DNA of 64,000 bases from Dyadobacter sp. CY343 (lineage in GTDB: Bacteria > Bacteroidota > Bacteroidia > Cytophagales > Spirosomataceae), in the NCBI RefSeq assembly GCF_021390335.1, contig NZ_JAJUXK010000004.1, positions 124,001 to 188,000 of the forward strand, written 5' to 3'. Shown here one piece after another: positions 8,942-17,176 of this stretch. The position numbers and the translations under genes were made by a program. The notes under the pieces are model-generated. The model was given only the letters and a program-made list of their open reading frames with translations, had not been told where the DNA came from and ran no database searches. The stretch's first letter is position 1. Every line of letters begins with the position of its first letter.

Positions 8942-9211
8942 GTGCTGACTTTAAGTAAAAAACAAATTGGAAACTGGGTTTTGCTTGACTATCTGTCGCA
9001 GAAGCAAGTGTATTCAGATAAGATTTCATTTCTGGAAAAGAAGTATGATACTGACCTGCAATCCTTCGAAAATCAAATTGAAAATGCTTCTTCTGAGAAC
9101 TTTGAAGCATGGGATGATTTGATCGAATGGCAAGCATATCATCAATTATTATCCGAGATCACAGCCAAAATCACTGATATCAGGAATGGAGATTTTCAAA
9201 TGGCTGGATAA
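8942..9211 (+). CDS. Small coiled-coil protein, antitoxin-like
   Basis: 89-residue protein from a GTG start, predicted all-helical with heptad-like charged helices (SDKISFLEKKYDTDLQSFENQIE). It contains the segment FEAWDDLIEWQAYHQLL, which I recognise from small proteins encoded next to short partner proteins of toxin-antitoxin type, including TumE-like ones. The pairing is recalled, not searched. A second reading frame starts inside its last codons and overlaps its stop, the typical coupled arrangement of such modules, but the partner is cut short. The gene lies between two copies of the haemoglobin gene tail and is AT-richer than its neighbours, suggesting acquisition. Confidence 0.5.
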   Translation: MLTLSKKQIGNWVLLDYLSQKQVYSDKISFLEKKYDTDLQSFENQIENASSENFEAWDDLIEWQAYHQLLSEITAKITDIRNGDFQMAG

Positions 9212-9290
9212 TCCTGATTTTGTCAGGAGCTACACTGTTAATGATTTCAGACAGACGGAAGAATCATTTTATTTGAATACGAAGAACTAG
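9186..9290 (+). pseudogene. Truncated partner of the antitoxin-like gene (TumE-like start)
   Basis: 34-codon frame starting at an ATG that overlaps the end of the upstream 89-residue gene by 26 bp. The product starts MEIFKWLDNPDFVRSYTV and continues NDFRQTEESFYLNTKN, then stops. It resembles the first ~30 residues of TumE-like (DUF6516) proteins, which normally continue with a conserved DGS-containing strand; here the frame ends 2 bp before the haemoglobin gene tail. I infer a toxin-like gene of which all but the start was deleted. It is too short for the family call to be firm. Confidence 0.4.
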
Positions 9291-9292
9291 CC

Positions 9293-9670
9293 TTACCCCT
9301 CCGAATTCACCATAAAAAACGCTGTCCTGGGAAACCGGTTAAACAACTCGTCTTTCAATTCCTTACTAACAGGCAGTTTTCCGACCGCTTCCGACATGCA
9401 TTGCAGCCAGGCGATCGCGTCGTCTTCGGTGATGGTGTGCGGCATGTGGCGGGCGCGCATCATGGGGTGACCGTATACTTCCGAATATGCCTGAGGCCCG
9501 CCCAGAAATTGTGTCAGAAACAACCTTTGCTTTTCCTTGATCAGGTCTTTATCTGTTTTAAATAACCGCGAAATGAGCTCGTGGCTGAATACCAGATCGT
9601 AAAAATTGTCAGTCAGCATCCTAAGCGCCTCGTCGCCGCCTATCCGCTCATATAATGATTGATTCTCCAT
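9293..9670 (-). CDS. Group II truncated haemoglobin (HbO/YjbI type)
   Basis: 125-residue 2-on-2 globin from the ATG at 9670 (MENQSLYERIGGDEAL). The start leaves 16 bp after the upstream AMP nucleosidase gene; a start at 9697 would overlap that gene. Family features are YERIGG at the N-terminus, FLTQFLGG, the proximal-His region YGHPMMRARHMPH and AWLQCM. Such globins bind O2 or NO in the cytoplasm and are linked to nitrosative or oxygen stress. The gene follows amn on the minus strand and may be co-transcribed. Its last ~45 bp are duplicated at 8810-8855. Confidence 0.9.
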   Translation of the reverse strand: MENQSLYERIGGDEALRMLTDNFYDLVFSHELISRLFKTDKDLIKEKQRLFLTQFLGGPQAYSEVYGHPMMRARHMPHTITEDDAIAWLQCMSEAVGKLPVSKELKDELFNRFPRTAFFMVNSEG

Positions 9671-9686
9671 TTCGATGTGTATTAAT

Positions 9687-10460
9687 TTAATTCTCAAAAC
9701 GCATGTGCTTGACCGATTCTCCCGAACGCGCCAGTTCTGTCAGTGACTCAATGCCGATTTCCAAATGCTTTTTAACAAAATTGATCGTCACCTTCTGATC
9801 ACTTTCCTCCGTTTTCACGCCCTCGGGAACCAGCGGATTGTCGGAAACGAGCAGCAATGCACCATGCGGGATCGAATTCGCAAACCCTACTATAAAGATC
9901 GTCGCCGTTTCCATATCGATCGCCATCGCGCGGATCGCCCGCAGGTATTCTTTGAAGTCGTCGTCGTGCTCCCAGATCCGACGGTTCGTCGTGTACACTG
10001 TGCCCGTCCAATAATCCATTTTTGCCTTTTTGATGCTGGCCGAAACCGTGCTTTGCAGGCGGAAAGAAGGCAATGCAGGTATTTCGGGCGGCATGTAATC
10101 GTCGCTGGTACCTTCGCCCCGGATCGCCGCAATAGGCAGAATGAGGTCGCCGATCTGCGTCTTTTTCAGCCCGCCGCATTTACCCAGAAACAATACAGCT
10201 TTCGGGTCAATCGCTGACAGCAGATCCATTACCGTGGCGGCCATCGGACTTCCCATTCCGAAATTGATGATAGTAATATCCTTGTGTGTAGCAGTTTGCA
10301 TTGCCCGCCCCTGACCTCTCACAGGTACGTCGAACTTCTCTGCAAACATCGTCACGTAGTTACCGAAATTTGTCAGGAGAATATAGTTTCCAAACTCCCC
10401 GACTGGCGTGCCCGTGTAGCGCGGGAGCCAGTTTTCCACTATTTGCTCTTTGGTATTCAT
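9687..10460 (-). CDS. amn: AMP nucleosidase
   Basis: 257-residue nucleoside phosphorylase-fold enzyme of the short Bacteroidota AMP nucleosidase type, which splits AMP to adenine and ribose 5-phosphate in purine salvage. The ATG at 10460 opens MNTKEQIVENWLPRYTG. Characteristic segments are INFGMGSPMAATVMDLL, FLGKCGGLK and the catalytic-region AIDMETATIF, which is the phosphorylase-family xMExA motif. It lacks the long N-terminal regulatory domain of the E. coli Amn, as usual in this phylum. The globin gene follows directly. Confidence 0.9.
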   Translation of the reverse strand: MNTKEQIVENWLPRYTGTPVGEFGNYILLTNFGNYVTMFAEKFDVPVRGQGRAMQTATHKDITIINFGMGSPMAATVMDLLSAIDPKAVLFLGKCGGLKKTQIGDLILPIAAIRGEGTSDDYMPPEIPALPSFRLQSTVSASIKKAKMDYWTGTVYTTNRRIWEHDDDFKEYLRAIRAMAIDMETATIFIVGFANSIPHGALLLVSDNPLVPEGVKTEESDQKVTINFVKKHLEIGIESLTELARSGESVKHMRFEN

Positions 10461-10511
10461 GAAGTCAATGCGTTAATTGGCCAGGTTTGTTGTGATGCGT
10501 ATCTTCGTTCT

Positions 10512-10961
10512 ATGGAATCTCTAAACCTTCCCGAATTTGCTTATAAAGTTAAGCAGGTTAACGGGAAACCGCATATTTTCGACATTATCCGAAGGAAATA
10601 CGTCTCACTTACACCCGAAGAATGGGTGCGCCAGCATTTTATCCATTTGCTGATTTCCCACTACGGCTATCCCAAATCGCTTTTCGCGGTCGAGACGGGA
10701 TTGGTATATAATTCCCTTGCCAAAAGAAGCGATATCATGGTATTGTCTTCCAATTCGCTGCCGTTTTTACTGATCGAATGCAAAGCGCCGTTCGTGCCGG
10801 TTACCGAGGCCACATTTGCACAGATCAGCCGGTACAACTTCACCTTACAACCTCAATATCTTGCAGTTACCAACGGAATGAGCCACTACTGCTTCAAGGC
10901 GGTCAACGGCCAGATCGAGTTTATGGACGATTTTCCGTCTTACGGGATTAATAATAACTGA
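10512..10961 (+). CDS. Orphan HsdR N-terminal-like nuclease-fold protein
   Basis: 149-residue protein matching the N-terminal domain of type I restriction subunit R (the HSDR_N_2 type). A PD-(D/E)xK-like core is visible: KRSDIMVL (Asp about residue 76) followed by LLIECKAP (Glu-x-Lys about 87-89). There is no helicase domain and no hsdM or hsdS gene nearby, so it is not a working restriction system; stand-alone copies of this domain are widespread in Bacteroidota with unknown role. It is divergent from amn with 51 bp between starts. The ATG at 10512 gives the sensible N-terminus MESLNLPEFAYKVK. Confidence 0.8.
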   Translation: MESLNLPEFAYKVKQVNGKPHIFDIIRRKYVSLTPEEWVRQHFIHLLISHYGYPKSLFAVETGLVYNSLAKRSDIMVLSSNSLPFLLIECKAPFVPVTEATFAQISRYNFTLQPQYLAVTNGMSHYCFKAVNGQIEFMDDFPSYGINNN

Positions 10962-10977
10962 CGGCTACAAAACAAAT

Positions 10978-11004
10978 AAAGCCTGCCGCAAACGGACAGG
11001 CTTT
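10978..11004. terminator. Bidirectional hairpin terminator
   Basis: Inverted repeat AAAGCCTG / CAGGCTTT with an 11-base loop, flanked by A-rich and T-containing sequence. It lies between the convergent nuclease-fold gene and yceI, so it can serve both. Confidence 0.7.
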
Positions 11005-11029
11005 AAAGCAATCTATTAGCCATGAAAAA

Positions 11030-11650
11030 TTATTTCCCGGCAACCAATTTTACGTCGATTGTAAAATCGTCATTGATCATCTTGTCGCCAAGGTTTTCGA
11101 AGAATGACTTCGAGTTATATTTAATGTCATATTTCGAGCGGTCAACTACCAGTTTACCAGTTGCTTCTGTTCCGGCAGCAGTTGTTTTAACTGTTACAGG
11201 GAAAGTAGCGGGCTTGGTAATTCCTTTGATCGTCAAATCACCAGTTACGTCATAAACGCCAGCAGATTTCGGAGTCGCTTTAGTCACTACAAAAGTAGCA
11301 TGAGGATGTTTTGCAACTGAGAAAAAGTCGTCAGATTTCAAGTGACCGATCAATTTATCGTTGTATTCTTTATCAGTAAGGTCTGTACAAGTAATGCTAT
11401 TCAGGTCAGCAACGAATTTTCCGCCGGTCAGTTTTGCACCGTCCATCGTGATCGTTCCTTCTTTCAATGCGATTTTGCCCGTGTGCTCGCCCGTTACTTT
11501 TTTACCAACCCAGGTCAACTCACTTTTAGCGGGGTTTACTTTCAAATTTGTGGCTTTCTTGCCATCCTCAGCCGAAACTGATGCAGAAACAAAAGCAGCT
11601 ACTGCCAGAGATGCGAAGAAAAATTTAACCGATTTCATTGTAGTTTTCAT
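11030..11650 (-). CDS. YceI family periplasmic lipid-binding-type protein
   Basis: 206-residue exported protein of the YceI family, a lipocalin-like beta-barrel that binds polyisoprenoid-type lipids in characterised members. Residues 1-27 are a signal peptide ending SVSAE. The mature part has the family strands SELTWVGKKVTGEHTGKI, GGKFVADLNSI, LKSDDFFSVAKHPHATFV, VTGDLTIKGITKPATFPV and a closing DDFTIDVKLVAGK. It sits 48 bp downstream of a marR gene on the same strand; the MarR-YceI pairing suggests the regulator controls it. Confidence 0.92.
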   Translation of the reverse strand: MKTTMKSVKFFFASLAVAAFVSASVSAEDGKKATNLKVNPAKSELTWVGKKVTGEHTGKIALKEGTITMDGAKLTGGKFVADLNSITCTDLTDKEYNDKLIGHLKSDDFFSVAKHPHATFVVTKATPKSAGVYDVTGDLTIKGITKPATFPVTVKTTAAGTEATGKLVVDRSKYDIKYNSKSFFENLGDKMINDDFTIDVKLVAGK

Positions 11651-11698
11651 TTTAAATTGAATTGTTAATTGTGATTATGGTAATAAGAGTGAAAATTA

Positions 11699-12154
11699 TC
11701 ATTCAGCTTCCCGAACCTTGTCAAGCAAGGCGCTGATCAGGTCAGCTTCTTCGGGGGTTATAATATTAAAACGGTCTTCCCACTGGTCTACGTGAGGATC
11801 CAGCTCGGCAAGCAACTGCAAACCTTCTTCTGTGATCACGACGTCGACAGCGCGTCTGTCATTCTCGCAGGAAGTTCTTTTCGCCAAGTTTTTCGCCAGC
11901 AGCTTATCTACCAGCCTGGAAGTATTGGAATTCCTGTCAAGCATTCTTTCAGTAATATCACTTACCTTGATCGGCACGGTTTGCTGGCCCCGCAGAATGC
12001 GAAGTACATTGTACTGCTGGGGCGTCATATCGTGCTTCTTGAAGAATTCCAGTTGTTTGTATTCCAGCCAGTTGGTAGTATAAATCAGGTTCAGTGCCAG
12101 CCGCTGGTACGGGCTCCGAAATTTTTTTTGTTTTATATCAGTTTCAATGGACAT
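11699..12154 (-). CDS. MarR family transcriptional regulator
   Basis: 151-residue winged-helix regulator from the ATG at 12154 (MSIETDIKQKKF). The MarR fold is visible as a dimerisation helix (YQRLALNLIYTTNWLEYKQ), the DNA-binding region (MTPQQYNVLRILRGQ, then VSDITERMLDRNSNTSRLVDKLLAKNLAKR) and the wing with CENDRRAVDVVITEEG. Its likely target is the downstream yceI and its own promoter. An 8-bp palindrome, ATGTACAT, lies at 12185-12192 in the region shared with maf and could be part of an operator, but this is weak. Confidence 0.88.
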   Translation of the reverse strand: MSIETDIKQKKFRSPYQRLALNLIYTTNWLEYKQLEFFKKHDMTPQQYNVLRILRGQQTVPIKVSDITERMLDRNSNTSRLVDKLLAKNLAKRTSCENDRRAVDVVITEEGLQLLAELDPHVDQWEDRFNIITPEEADLISALLDKVREAE

Positions 12155-12245
12155 GGTGTCTGCTGTCAATGTAAATAAAGAATGTATGTACATTTAATGT
12201 AGTAACATCTATTAGTGAAATGATAGTTCCTGCTTTGATAAAAAA

Positions 12246-12824
12246 ATGATTAATCTTCAAAAACCGCTTATCCTCGCCTCCAATTCTCCCAGAAGAAAAC
12301 AATTGCTGACAGATTCCGGGTTTACGTTCGATATCGATGTGAAGCCCACGGACGAAAGTTTTCCCACTGATCTGCCCGCCAAAGATGTTGCAGCCTACAT
12401 CTGCGAACAGAAAGCAGCAGTGTTCCGGGACATTTCGGCGGGGAGGATCATATTGACCGCAGATACCGTCGTAATTGCAGAAAACCGCATTCTCGGCAAA
12501 CCGTTTGACGCCGCAGAAGCGTTTGAAATGCTGAGATTGATGTCCGGAAAAAGCCACGACGTTGTCACGGCAGTGACGATCCTGACGGATGGGCAAATGG
12601 AAACGATCTCAGATACGGCCACCGTTTATTTCCGCGAGCTGGCGGATTCGGAAATATCGTACTATATTGAACAATGTAAACCTTTTGACAAAGCCGGCGC
12701 GTACGGCGTGCAGGAATGGATCGGAATGACCGGCATTGAGCGGATTGAAGGATCGTTTTACACGATTATGGGTCTGCCCGTTCATATTGTTTACCAGAAA
12801 TTAAAGCCCTTTTTCCGGGATTAA
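12246..12824 (+). CDS. maf: Maf family nucleotide pyrophosphatase
   Basis: 192-residue Maf-like house-cleaning pyrophosphatase hydrolysing dTTP/UTP or modified nucleotides to monophosphates. The N-terminal LASNSPRRKQLL (about 11-22), the TADTVV motif and KPFDAAEAFEMLRLMSGKSHDVVT are all standard, as is the later AGAYGVQEWIGM block. The ATG at 12246 is divergent from marR. The GH13 gene starts 9 bp after its stop, so the two are probably one transcript although no functional link is obvious. Confidence 0.93.
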   Translation: MINLQKPLILASNSPRRKQLLTDSGFTFDIDVKPTDESFPTDLPAKDVAAYICEQKAAVFRDISAGRIILTADTVVIAENRILGKPFDAAEAFEMLRLMSGKSHDVVTAVTILTDGQMETISDTATVYFRELADSEISYYIEQCKPFDKAGAYGVQEWIGMTGIERIEGSFYTIMGLPVHIVYQKLKPFFRD

Positions 12825-12833
12825 AAGTCTACA

Positions 12834-14372
12834 ATGATCGCTGACAAATCGAAATTTATCCCCCGGGTTTGTTATGAAATCTTCGTCCGCTCTTTCTGTG
12901 ATTCGAATGGAGACGGGATCGGCGACCTCAAAGGGATTATCTCCAAGCTGGACTACCTGGCGGATCTGGGCATTGAGGCAATCTGGCTAACGCCTATTCA
13001 TCCATCGCCGAGTTACCATAAATACGACGTCGTCGATTATTTTGGAATTGAACCTGAATATGGGACGATCTACGATTTCCGGAGATTGCTATATGAGGCG
13101 CACAAACGGAAAATTCAGATTTATCTTGATTTGATCGTCAACCACACTAGCACGCTGCATCCGTGGTTTACAGAAGCGCGCAAAAGCGCTGATAACCGTT
13201 TTCGCGAATTTTACTGGTGGATGACGCCGCCGCAGATTGAAACCCTGGGAATTGCAAAACGCGAAACTTCCGACGATTCGCAGGTAGTATACCCGTGGCA
13301 CGATAACCCGGAAGACCAGGAAAAATATTACGGGTTATTTTACGTAGGAATGCCCGATCTCAACTACCATTCCTCTGCATTGCGCACAGAGCTGGAAAAG
13401 ATCATCGATTTCTGGCTGGTGGAAATTGGCGTGGACGGTTTCAGACTGGATGCGGCGCGACATATTTATCCGGAGTGGGAAAAACAACATAGCCTCGAAT
13501 TCTGGGACTTCTTCGCGGGATTGATCAAGAAAAGTAACCCGAATGCATTCACAGTCGGCGAGGTATGGGCTGAAACAGAAGAAGTTGCACCTTATTTCAA
13601 TCACCTCGACGCTACCTTTCACTTCGACCTCAGCTTTGCATTACAGCGCATTCTGATCAGTGAAAAGGACGAAAATCTGGTCGAAAAGCTGCTTCAAAGC
13701 TATGCGCTTTTTGCACAGTATAACCCGCATTTCATCGACGCGATCATGCTGACCAACCACGATCAGGAGCGGATCGGAAGCGTGGTTGAGAATCATACTG
13801 AAAAGATCAAACTGGCTGCCAGCATGCTGCTTACATTGCCCGGTCAGGTTTACATTTATTACGGGGAAGAAATCGGAATGCTGGGCTCCAAACCAGATCC
13901 CCACATTCGAGAGCCTTTTTTATGGTCTGATAATGAGGAAGATACCAAGGAAATCACCTACTGGATCGATGCAAGATTCACTACTACCAAAACCGTCACG
14001 CCGCTTTCGAGGCAAACAAGTGATCCGCATTCGATCTATTGCCACTATCGCTCTCTGATCCATTTACGCAAAAAACAGCCGGCGCTAAGTCAGATCTTTC
14101 AGCCGAATCTGGCAGCTGTAAATTTGTATGATGATCAGCTGATGGCGTTTCTGCGGACACACGAATCCAGCCCGCTGCTGGTTATTCATAATCTGAGTGG
14201 TTTGAAAAAGCAGATTACGCTGCCGGGTATATTAAGCGACTTTCGCCATGTAATCTTCTCGAATGATACTGGCATATCCGGTCATTTCACGGGTGGAAAT
14301 TTGAGCGCTTATTCCTCGCTCGTTCTGGCAGCAAATCCTGAGCAAGCCGATTCTGTGCTTATCGGACAGTAG
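12834..14372 (+). CDS. GH13 alpha-amylase family glycoside hydrolase
   Basis: 512-residue GH13 enzyme with no signal peptide, so presumably cytoplasmic and acting on imported oligosaccharides, in the manner of alpha-glucosidase or trehalose synthase-like subfamilies. The (beta/alpha)8 barrel begins with YEIFVRSFCDSNGDGIGDL. Catalytic residues are Asp206 (VDGFRLDAARH, nucleophile), Glu243 (GEVW, acid/base) and Asp310 (LTNHDQER, transition-state stabiliser). A small beta-rich C-terminal domain starts near residue 430. The exact substrate cannot be decided. It follows maf by 9 bp. Confidence 0.9.
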   Translation: MIADKSKFIPRVCYEIFVRSFCDSNGDGIGDLKGIISKLDYLADLGIEAIWLTPIHPSPSYHKYDVVDYFGIEPEYGTIYDFRRLLYEAHKRKIQIYLDLIVNHTSTLHPWFTEARKSADNRFREFYWWMTPPQIETLGIAKRETSDDSQVVYPWHDNPEDQEKYYGLFYVGMPDLNYHSSALRTELEKIIDFWLVEIGVDGFRLDAARHIYPEWEKQHSLEFWDFFAGLIKKSNPNAFTVGEVWAETEEVAPYFNHLDATFHFDLSFALQRILISEKDENLVEKLLQSYALFAQYNPHFIDAIMLTNHDQERIGSVVENHTEKIKLAASMLLTLPGQVYIYYGEEIGMLGSKPDPHIREPFLWSDNEEDTKEITYWIDARFTTTKTVTPLSRQTSDPHSIYCHYRSLIHLRKKQPALSQIFQPNLAAVNLYDDQLMAFLRTHESSPLLVIHNLSGLKKQITLPGILSDFRHVIFSNDTGISGHFTGGNLSAYSSLVLAANPEQADSVLIGQ

Positions 14373-14436
14373 TTGCAGCAACGCACTCCGCTTTTTAAAC
14401 AGATTTCCCCATTAACCGCACATTCATTTTTTATAT

Positions 14437-15447
14437 ATGAAAATCGCTTCCCGACTGCTCCTGCCCGCATTACTCTTTACCCAACTTGCATTTGCCCAAA
14501 AGAACTATCCCACAATGGGAAAAGTGATTTACGACGATCCATCTTTTGAAAAACTGATTGCAAAAGATGCAAAAATTGAAGTGCTGGCCTCGGGTTTCGA
14601 ATGGTCAGAAGGGCCGGTTTGGGTGAAAGAAGGCGGATTCTTATTGTTTTCTGATGTGCCAAAAAACAGGGTTTATAAGTGGGATGAAAAAGAAGGACTT
14701 TCCACTTTTCTGGAACCGTCGGGCTATACTGGGAAAGGGATTTACAGCGACGAACCCGGTAGCAACGGATTGATCATCGACAGCAAAGGAAGGTTGATTT
14801 CCTGCGAGCACGGAGACAGGAGAATATCTGCGATGCCGCTGAATGTAGGAGGAAAAGTGACGCTCGCAGGTCATTTTGAAGGAAAGCGATTTAACAGTCC
14901 AAATGACATTGCGGAGCATGCAAATGGCAGCTATTACTTCACTGATCCGCCTTATGGGATGGACAAAAAACACGCCGACCCGACGCGGGAAATACCACAA
15001 TTTGGCGTTTACCGCATTGCGAAAGATGGAAAGATCACGCAGGAAATAGCAGACCTGACCAGACCAAACGGACTCGCGTTTTCGCCCGACGGCAAAACTT
15101 TATATGTAGCGCAGTCGGATCCTGAAAAAGCAATTATCATGTCCTACCCGATCGACGCGACAGGAAAAATCGGTACAGGCAAGCTGGTATACGACGCTAC
15201 GCCCATGTTGAAAGTCGGAAAGGCCGGGCTTCCGGACGGCTTAAAAGTGGATAAAGACGGTAATCTCTGGTCGTCGGGACCGGGCGGAATGTTGATCCTG
15301 ACCCCGGCAGGAAAACTCCTGGGCCGCATTGAAATGAACGAGCTCACGTCCAATTGCGCCTGGGGAAATGACGGTTCAACGCTTTATATGACCGTTGACG
15401 GGTACGTTTGCCGGATCAAAACGCAGACAAAAGGAGCTGGCTGGTAA
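14437..15447 (+). CDS. SMP-30/gluconolactonase family protein, exported
   Basis: 336-residue six-bladed beta-propeller of the SMP-30/gluconolactonase/LRE family. Residues 1-20 form a signal peptide ending LAFAQ, so it acts in the periplasm. Signature segments are SEGPVWVKEGGFLLFSD, the NGLIIDSKGRLISCEHGDRR blade and the metal-site region NSPNDIAEHANGSYYFTDPPYG. It likely hydrolyses a sugar lactone, completing oxidation started by an aldose dehydrogenase; that assignment is family-level only. The gene is separate from GH13 by 64 bp and ends directly at the convergent lipoprotein gene. Confidence 0.88.
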   Translation: MKIASRLLLPALLFTQLAFAQKNYPTMGKVIYDDPSFEKLIAKDAKIEVLASGFEWSEGPVWVKEGGFLLFSDVPKNRVYKWDEKEGLSTFLEPSGYTGKGIYSDEPGSNGLIIDSKGRLISCEHGDRRISAMPLNVGGKVTLAGHFEGKRFNSPNDIAEHANGSYYFTDPPYGMDKKHADPTREIPQFGVYRIAKDGKITQEIADLTRPNGLAFSPDGKTLYVAQSDPEKAIIMSYPIDATGKIGTGKLVYDATPMLKVGKAGLPDGLKVDKDGNLWSSGPGGMLILTPAGKLLGRIEMNELTSNCAWGNDGSTLYMTVDGYVCRIKTQTKGAGW

Positions 15448-15948
15448 TTATTTGTCGACCCGGCGTACTGATCTTAAAGTGTTCTCAACCTGCGATTTTA
15501 CCACCGGCCAGTTGTTCTTTCCGTTGCGATAAATATTAGTGTAGGCTTTATAAAGCACTCTTTCATCATCCTGAATACGATCGAGCTCGTTCGCAATCAC
15601 TTCTTTTGAAGACGATTTTGCCGTTTTGTATTCATTGATCAGCACATCATATCTTCTTTCCAGAATATCCAGCTCGTACAAGACCAGGTCTCCCACCTTA
15701 TCCATTTCCTCATACTGCGCCAGCAGGTTTCCGTCGGAAGCGCGCACATTGGTATCGGTTGCTTTGCTGTAATCGCGGCGGTAAGTCTCATCGGACGAAG
15801 TGGAATTTGAATTTCTGTACCGGTCCGTATCGGTGTCGTAGCTGGTTGTTCCGTGGCGCTGGTCATACCTTTTTTGCAGCGTAGAAGAGCACGATAACTG
15901 AATGAATGCCAATGCAGTTACGTACAGGATAATTTGTGCTTTTTTCAC
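15448..15948 (-). CDS. Hypothetical lipoprotein
   Basis: 166-residue predicted lipoprotein: a signal peptide with lipobox LSCS (Cys20), then a polar Ser/Thr/Asp/Arg-rich linker (about 25-70) and a helical region (EMDKVGDLVLYELDILERRYDVLINEY) with coiled-coil character. Function unknown. Its stop touches the stop of the SMP-30 gene, and it lies 11 bp downstream of an outer-membrane protein gene on the same strand, so the two are probably co-transcribed. Confidence 0.75.
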   Translation of the reverse strand: MKKAQIILYVTALAFIQLSCSSTLQKRYDQRHGTTSYDTDTDRYRNSNSTSSDETYRRDYSKATDTNVRASDGNLLAQYEEMDKVGDLVLYELDILERRYDVLINEYKTAKSSSKEVIANELDRIQDDERVLYKAYTNIYRNGKNNWPVVKSQVENTLRSVRRVDK

Positions 15949-15959
15949 TTGAATGCTGA

Positions 15960-16478
15960 TTAAAAGTTATGTCTTAGCCCAACGCTAAGGGTAGGATTAA
16001 AGTAGAATATTTTGGGAATTAATTCAAGGTATCCCCCGCCTTCCATGAAAAACGAAGCCGGTTTGCGGGCGAAAAAGAATTCGAGTCCAATTGTAGCCGA
16101 CGGTCCAGTTGAAATATTGGTAGTATATACTTCCTTGATATTGCGGTTCGGATAATATCTTCGCGAATTCACCTGTACACCCGGCCCCGCGTACGCAGAT
16201 ATCCGCTCGTTCAGAAGGGGCACGTACCATTCGTAGGAGGCATTGAACATAATCCCAACGCTGCCCAGATCGTCGTTGCTTACTTTGTAGTTCTGCTTAT
16301 CTTTAAAAAGGCCGATATACGTACCCACACTGATATCCAGCGCATTTCTTTCGCCATATTTCCTGATACTTACCCCGATCGGCTCGCCCACTTCAACACC
16401 GAATGCCCAATCCTGGGTCTGTGAAAATGCGGTGGTGGCAGAAACAAAAAGGATGGATAGCAGAAGTAGCTTTTTCAT
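15960..16478 (-). CDS. Outer-membrane beta-barrel hypothetical protein
   Basis: 172 residues from the ATG at 16478 (MKKLLLLSILFVSATTAFSQ signal peptide, residues 1-20). The mature part is made of alternating polar/hydrophobic strands with Gly and aromatic residues (WAFGVEVGEPIGVSIRKYG, SVGIMFNASYEWYVP, ATIGLEFFF) and ends LSVGLRHNF with a terminal Phe. This is the typical pattern of small outer-membrane barrels. Function unknown. A start 4 codons upstream is possible. It heads a two-gene operon with the lipoprotein that follows. Confidence 0.75.
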   Translation of the reverse strand: MKKLLLLSILFVSATTAFSQTQDWAFGVEVGEPIGVSIRKYGERNALDISVGTYIGLFKDKQNYKVSNDDLGSVGIMFNASYEWYVPLLNERISAYAGPGVQVNSRRYYPNRNIKEVYTTNISTGPSATIGLEFFFARKPASFFMEGGGYLELIPKIFYFNPTLSVGLRHNF

Positions 16479-16672
16479 ATTCGGAAGCATGATTTCAGTT
16501 ATTACTTTACTTTAAAAGTTAAAACAGAACAAAAACAGTGCCATATACGGGCGGCCGCAGACACATTTTCCAGTGAATCAAATTAGGTTGGCGATTTTGG
16601 TTAGAGACCATTTTATTTCTAATATTGAGCCTCATTTGAGTATCCAGCCGTATTTAACCAACACCTGCACAC

Positions 16673-17176
16673 GTGGCCGAAGTAAGAAAGAGTCAGATTT
16701 TTAATGCAAAAGATTTAATCGCTTATTTTCTTGTTGCAGGCACCGGGGCAGTTATTCAGTTAGTTTCCAGCAGTTTAATTCAGGATTGGTTCGGTATTTC
16801 GTGGAGCGATTCCATTGTACCTTCTTACCTCGTCGGACTGATCTGGGGATTTATCCTAACCAAACTTTTCGCATTCGACGCGCGCCGCAGTAACCAGACG
16901 CGCCGCGAAATGGTGAAGTTTTTTATGGTCGCAACCTTCTCTTTAATTGTAACAAAACTAGGCGCCGACATTTCCTATTACGTAGTGACGAATACCCTCG
17001 GCTTCGATATCTACCAGGCAAAACTACCTTTCGGTAAAAAAGAGGCGAATATCACCGAAATGGCATGCTATATTTTCGGTCAGGGATGCAGCTTTATCAG
17101 CAATTACATTCTTCACAAAACCTTTACATTCAAGAGCACAGGCTTTTATGATCGCCTGAAAGTACTGATCAAATAA
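16673..17176 (+). CDS. GtrA-like membrane protein
   Basis: 167-residue polytopic protein with about four transmembrane helices (about 16-36, 45-65, 80-100, 128-148), resembling GtrA-type flippase-associated proteins that move polyprenyl-linked sugars or act beside glycosyltransferases. The start is GTG at 16673, placed to give MAEVRKSQIFNAKDLIAYF. Features are LVGLIWGFILTKLFAF and the C-terminal CSFISNYILHKTFTFK, the latter typical of GtrA. Its stop is adjacent to the convergent thiolase stop. No sugar genes are close, so the role is unclear. Confidence 0.7.
   Translation: MAEVRKSQIFNAKDLIAYFLVAGTGAVIQLVSSSLIQDWFGISWSDSIVPSYLVGLIWGFILTKLFAFDARRSNQTRREMVKFFMVATFSLIVTKLGADISYYVVTNTLGFDIYQAKLPFGKKEANITEMACYIFGQGCSFISNYILHKTFTFKSTGFYDRLKVLIK

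Noticed and set aside
9799-10217. Several open frames within amn on both strands
   Set aside because: High-GC shadow frames, rich in Arg; amn is complete and family-typical in the chosen frame.
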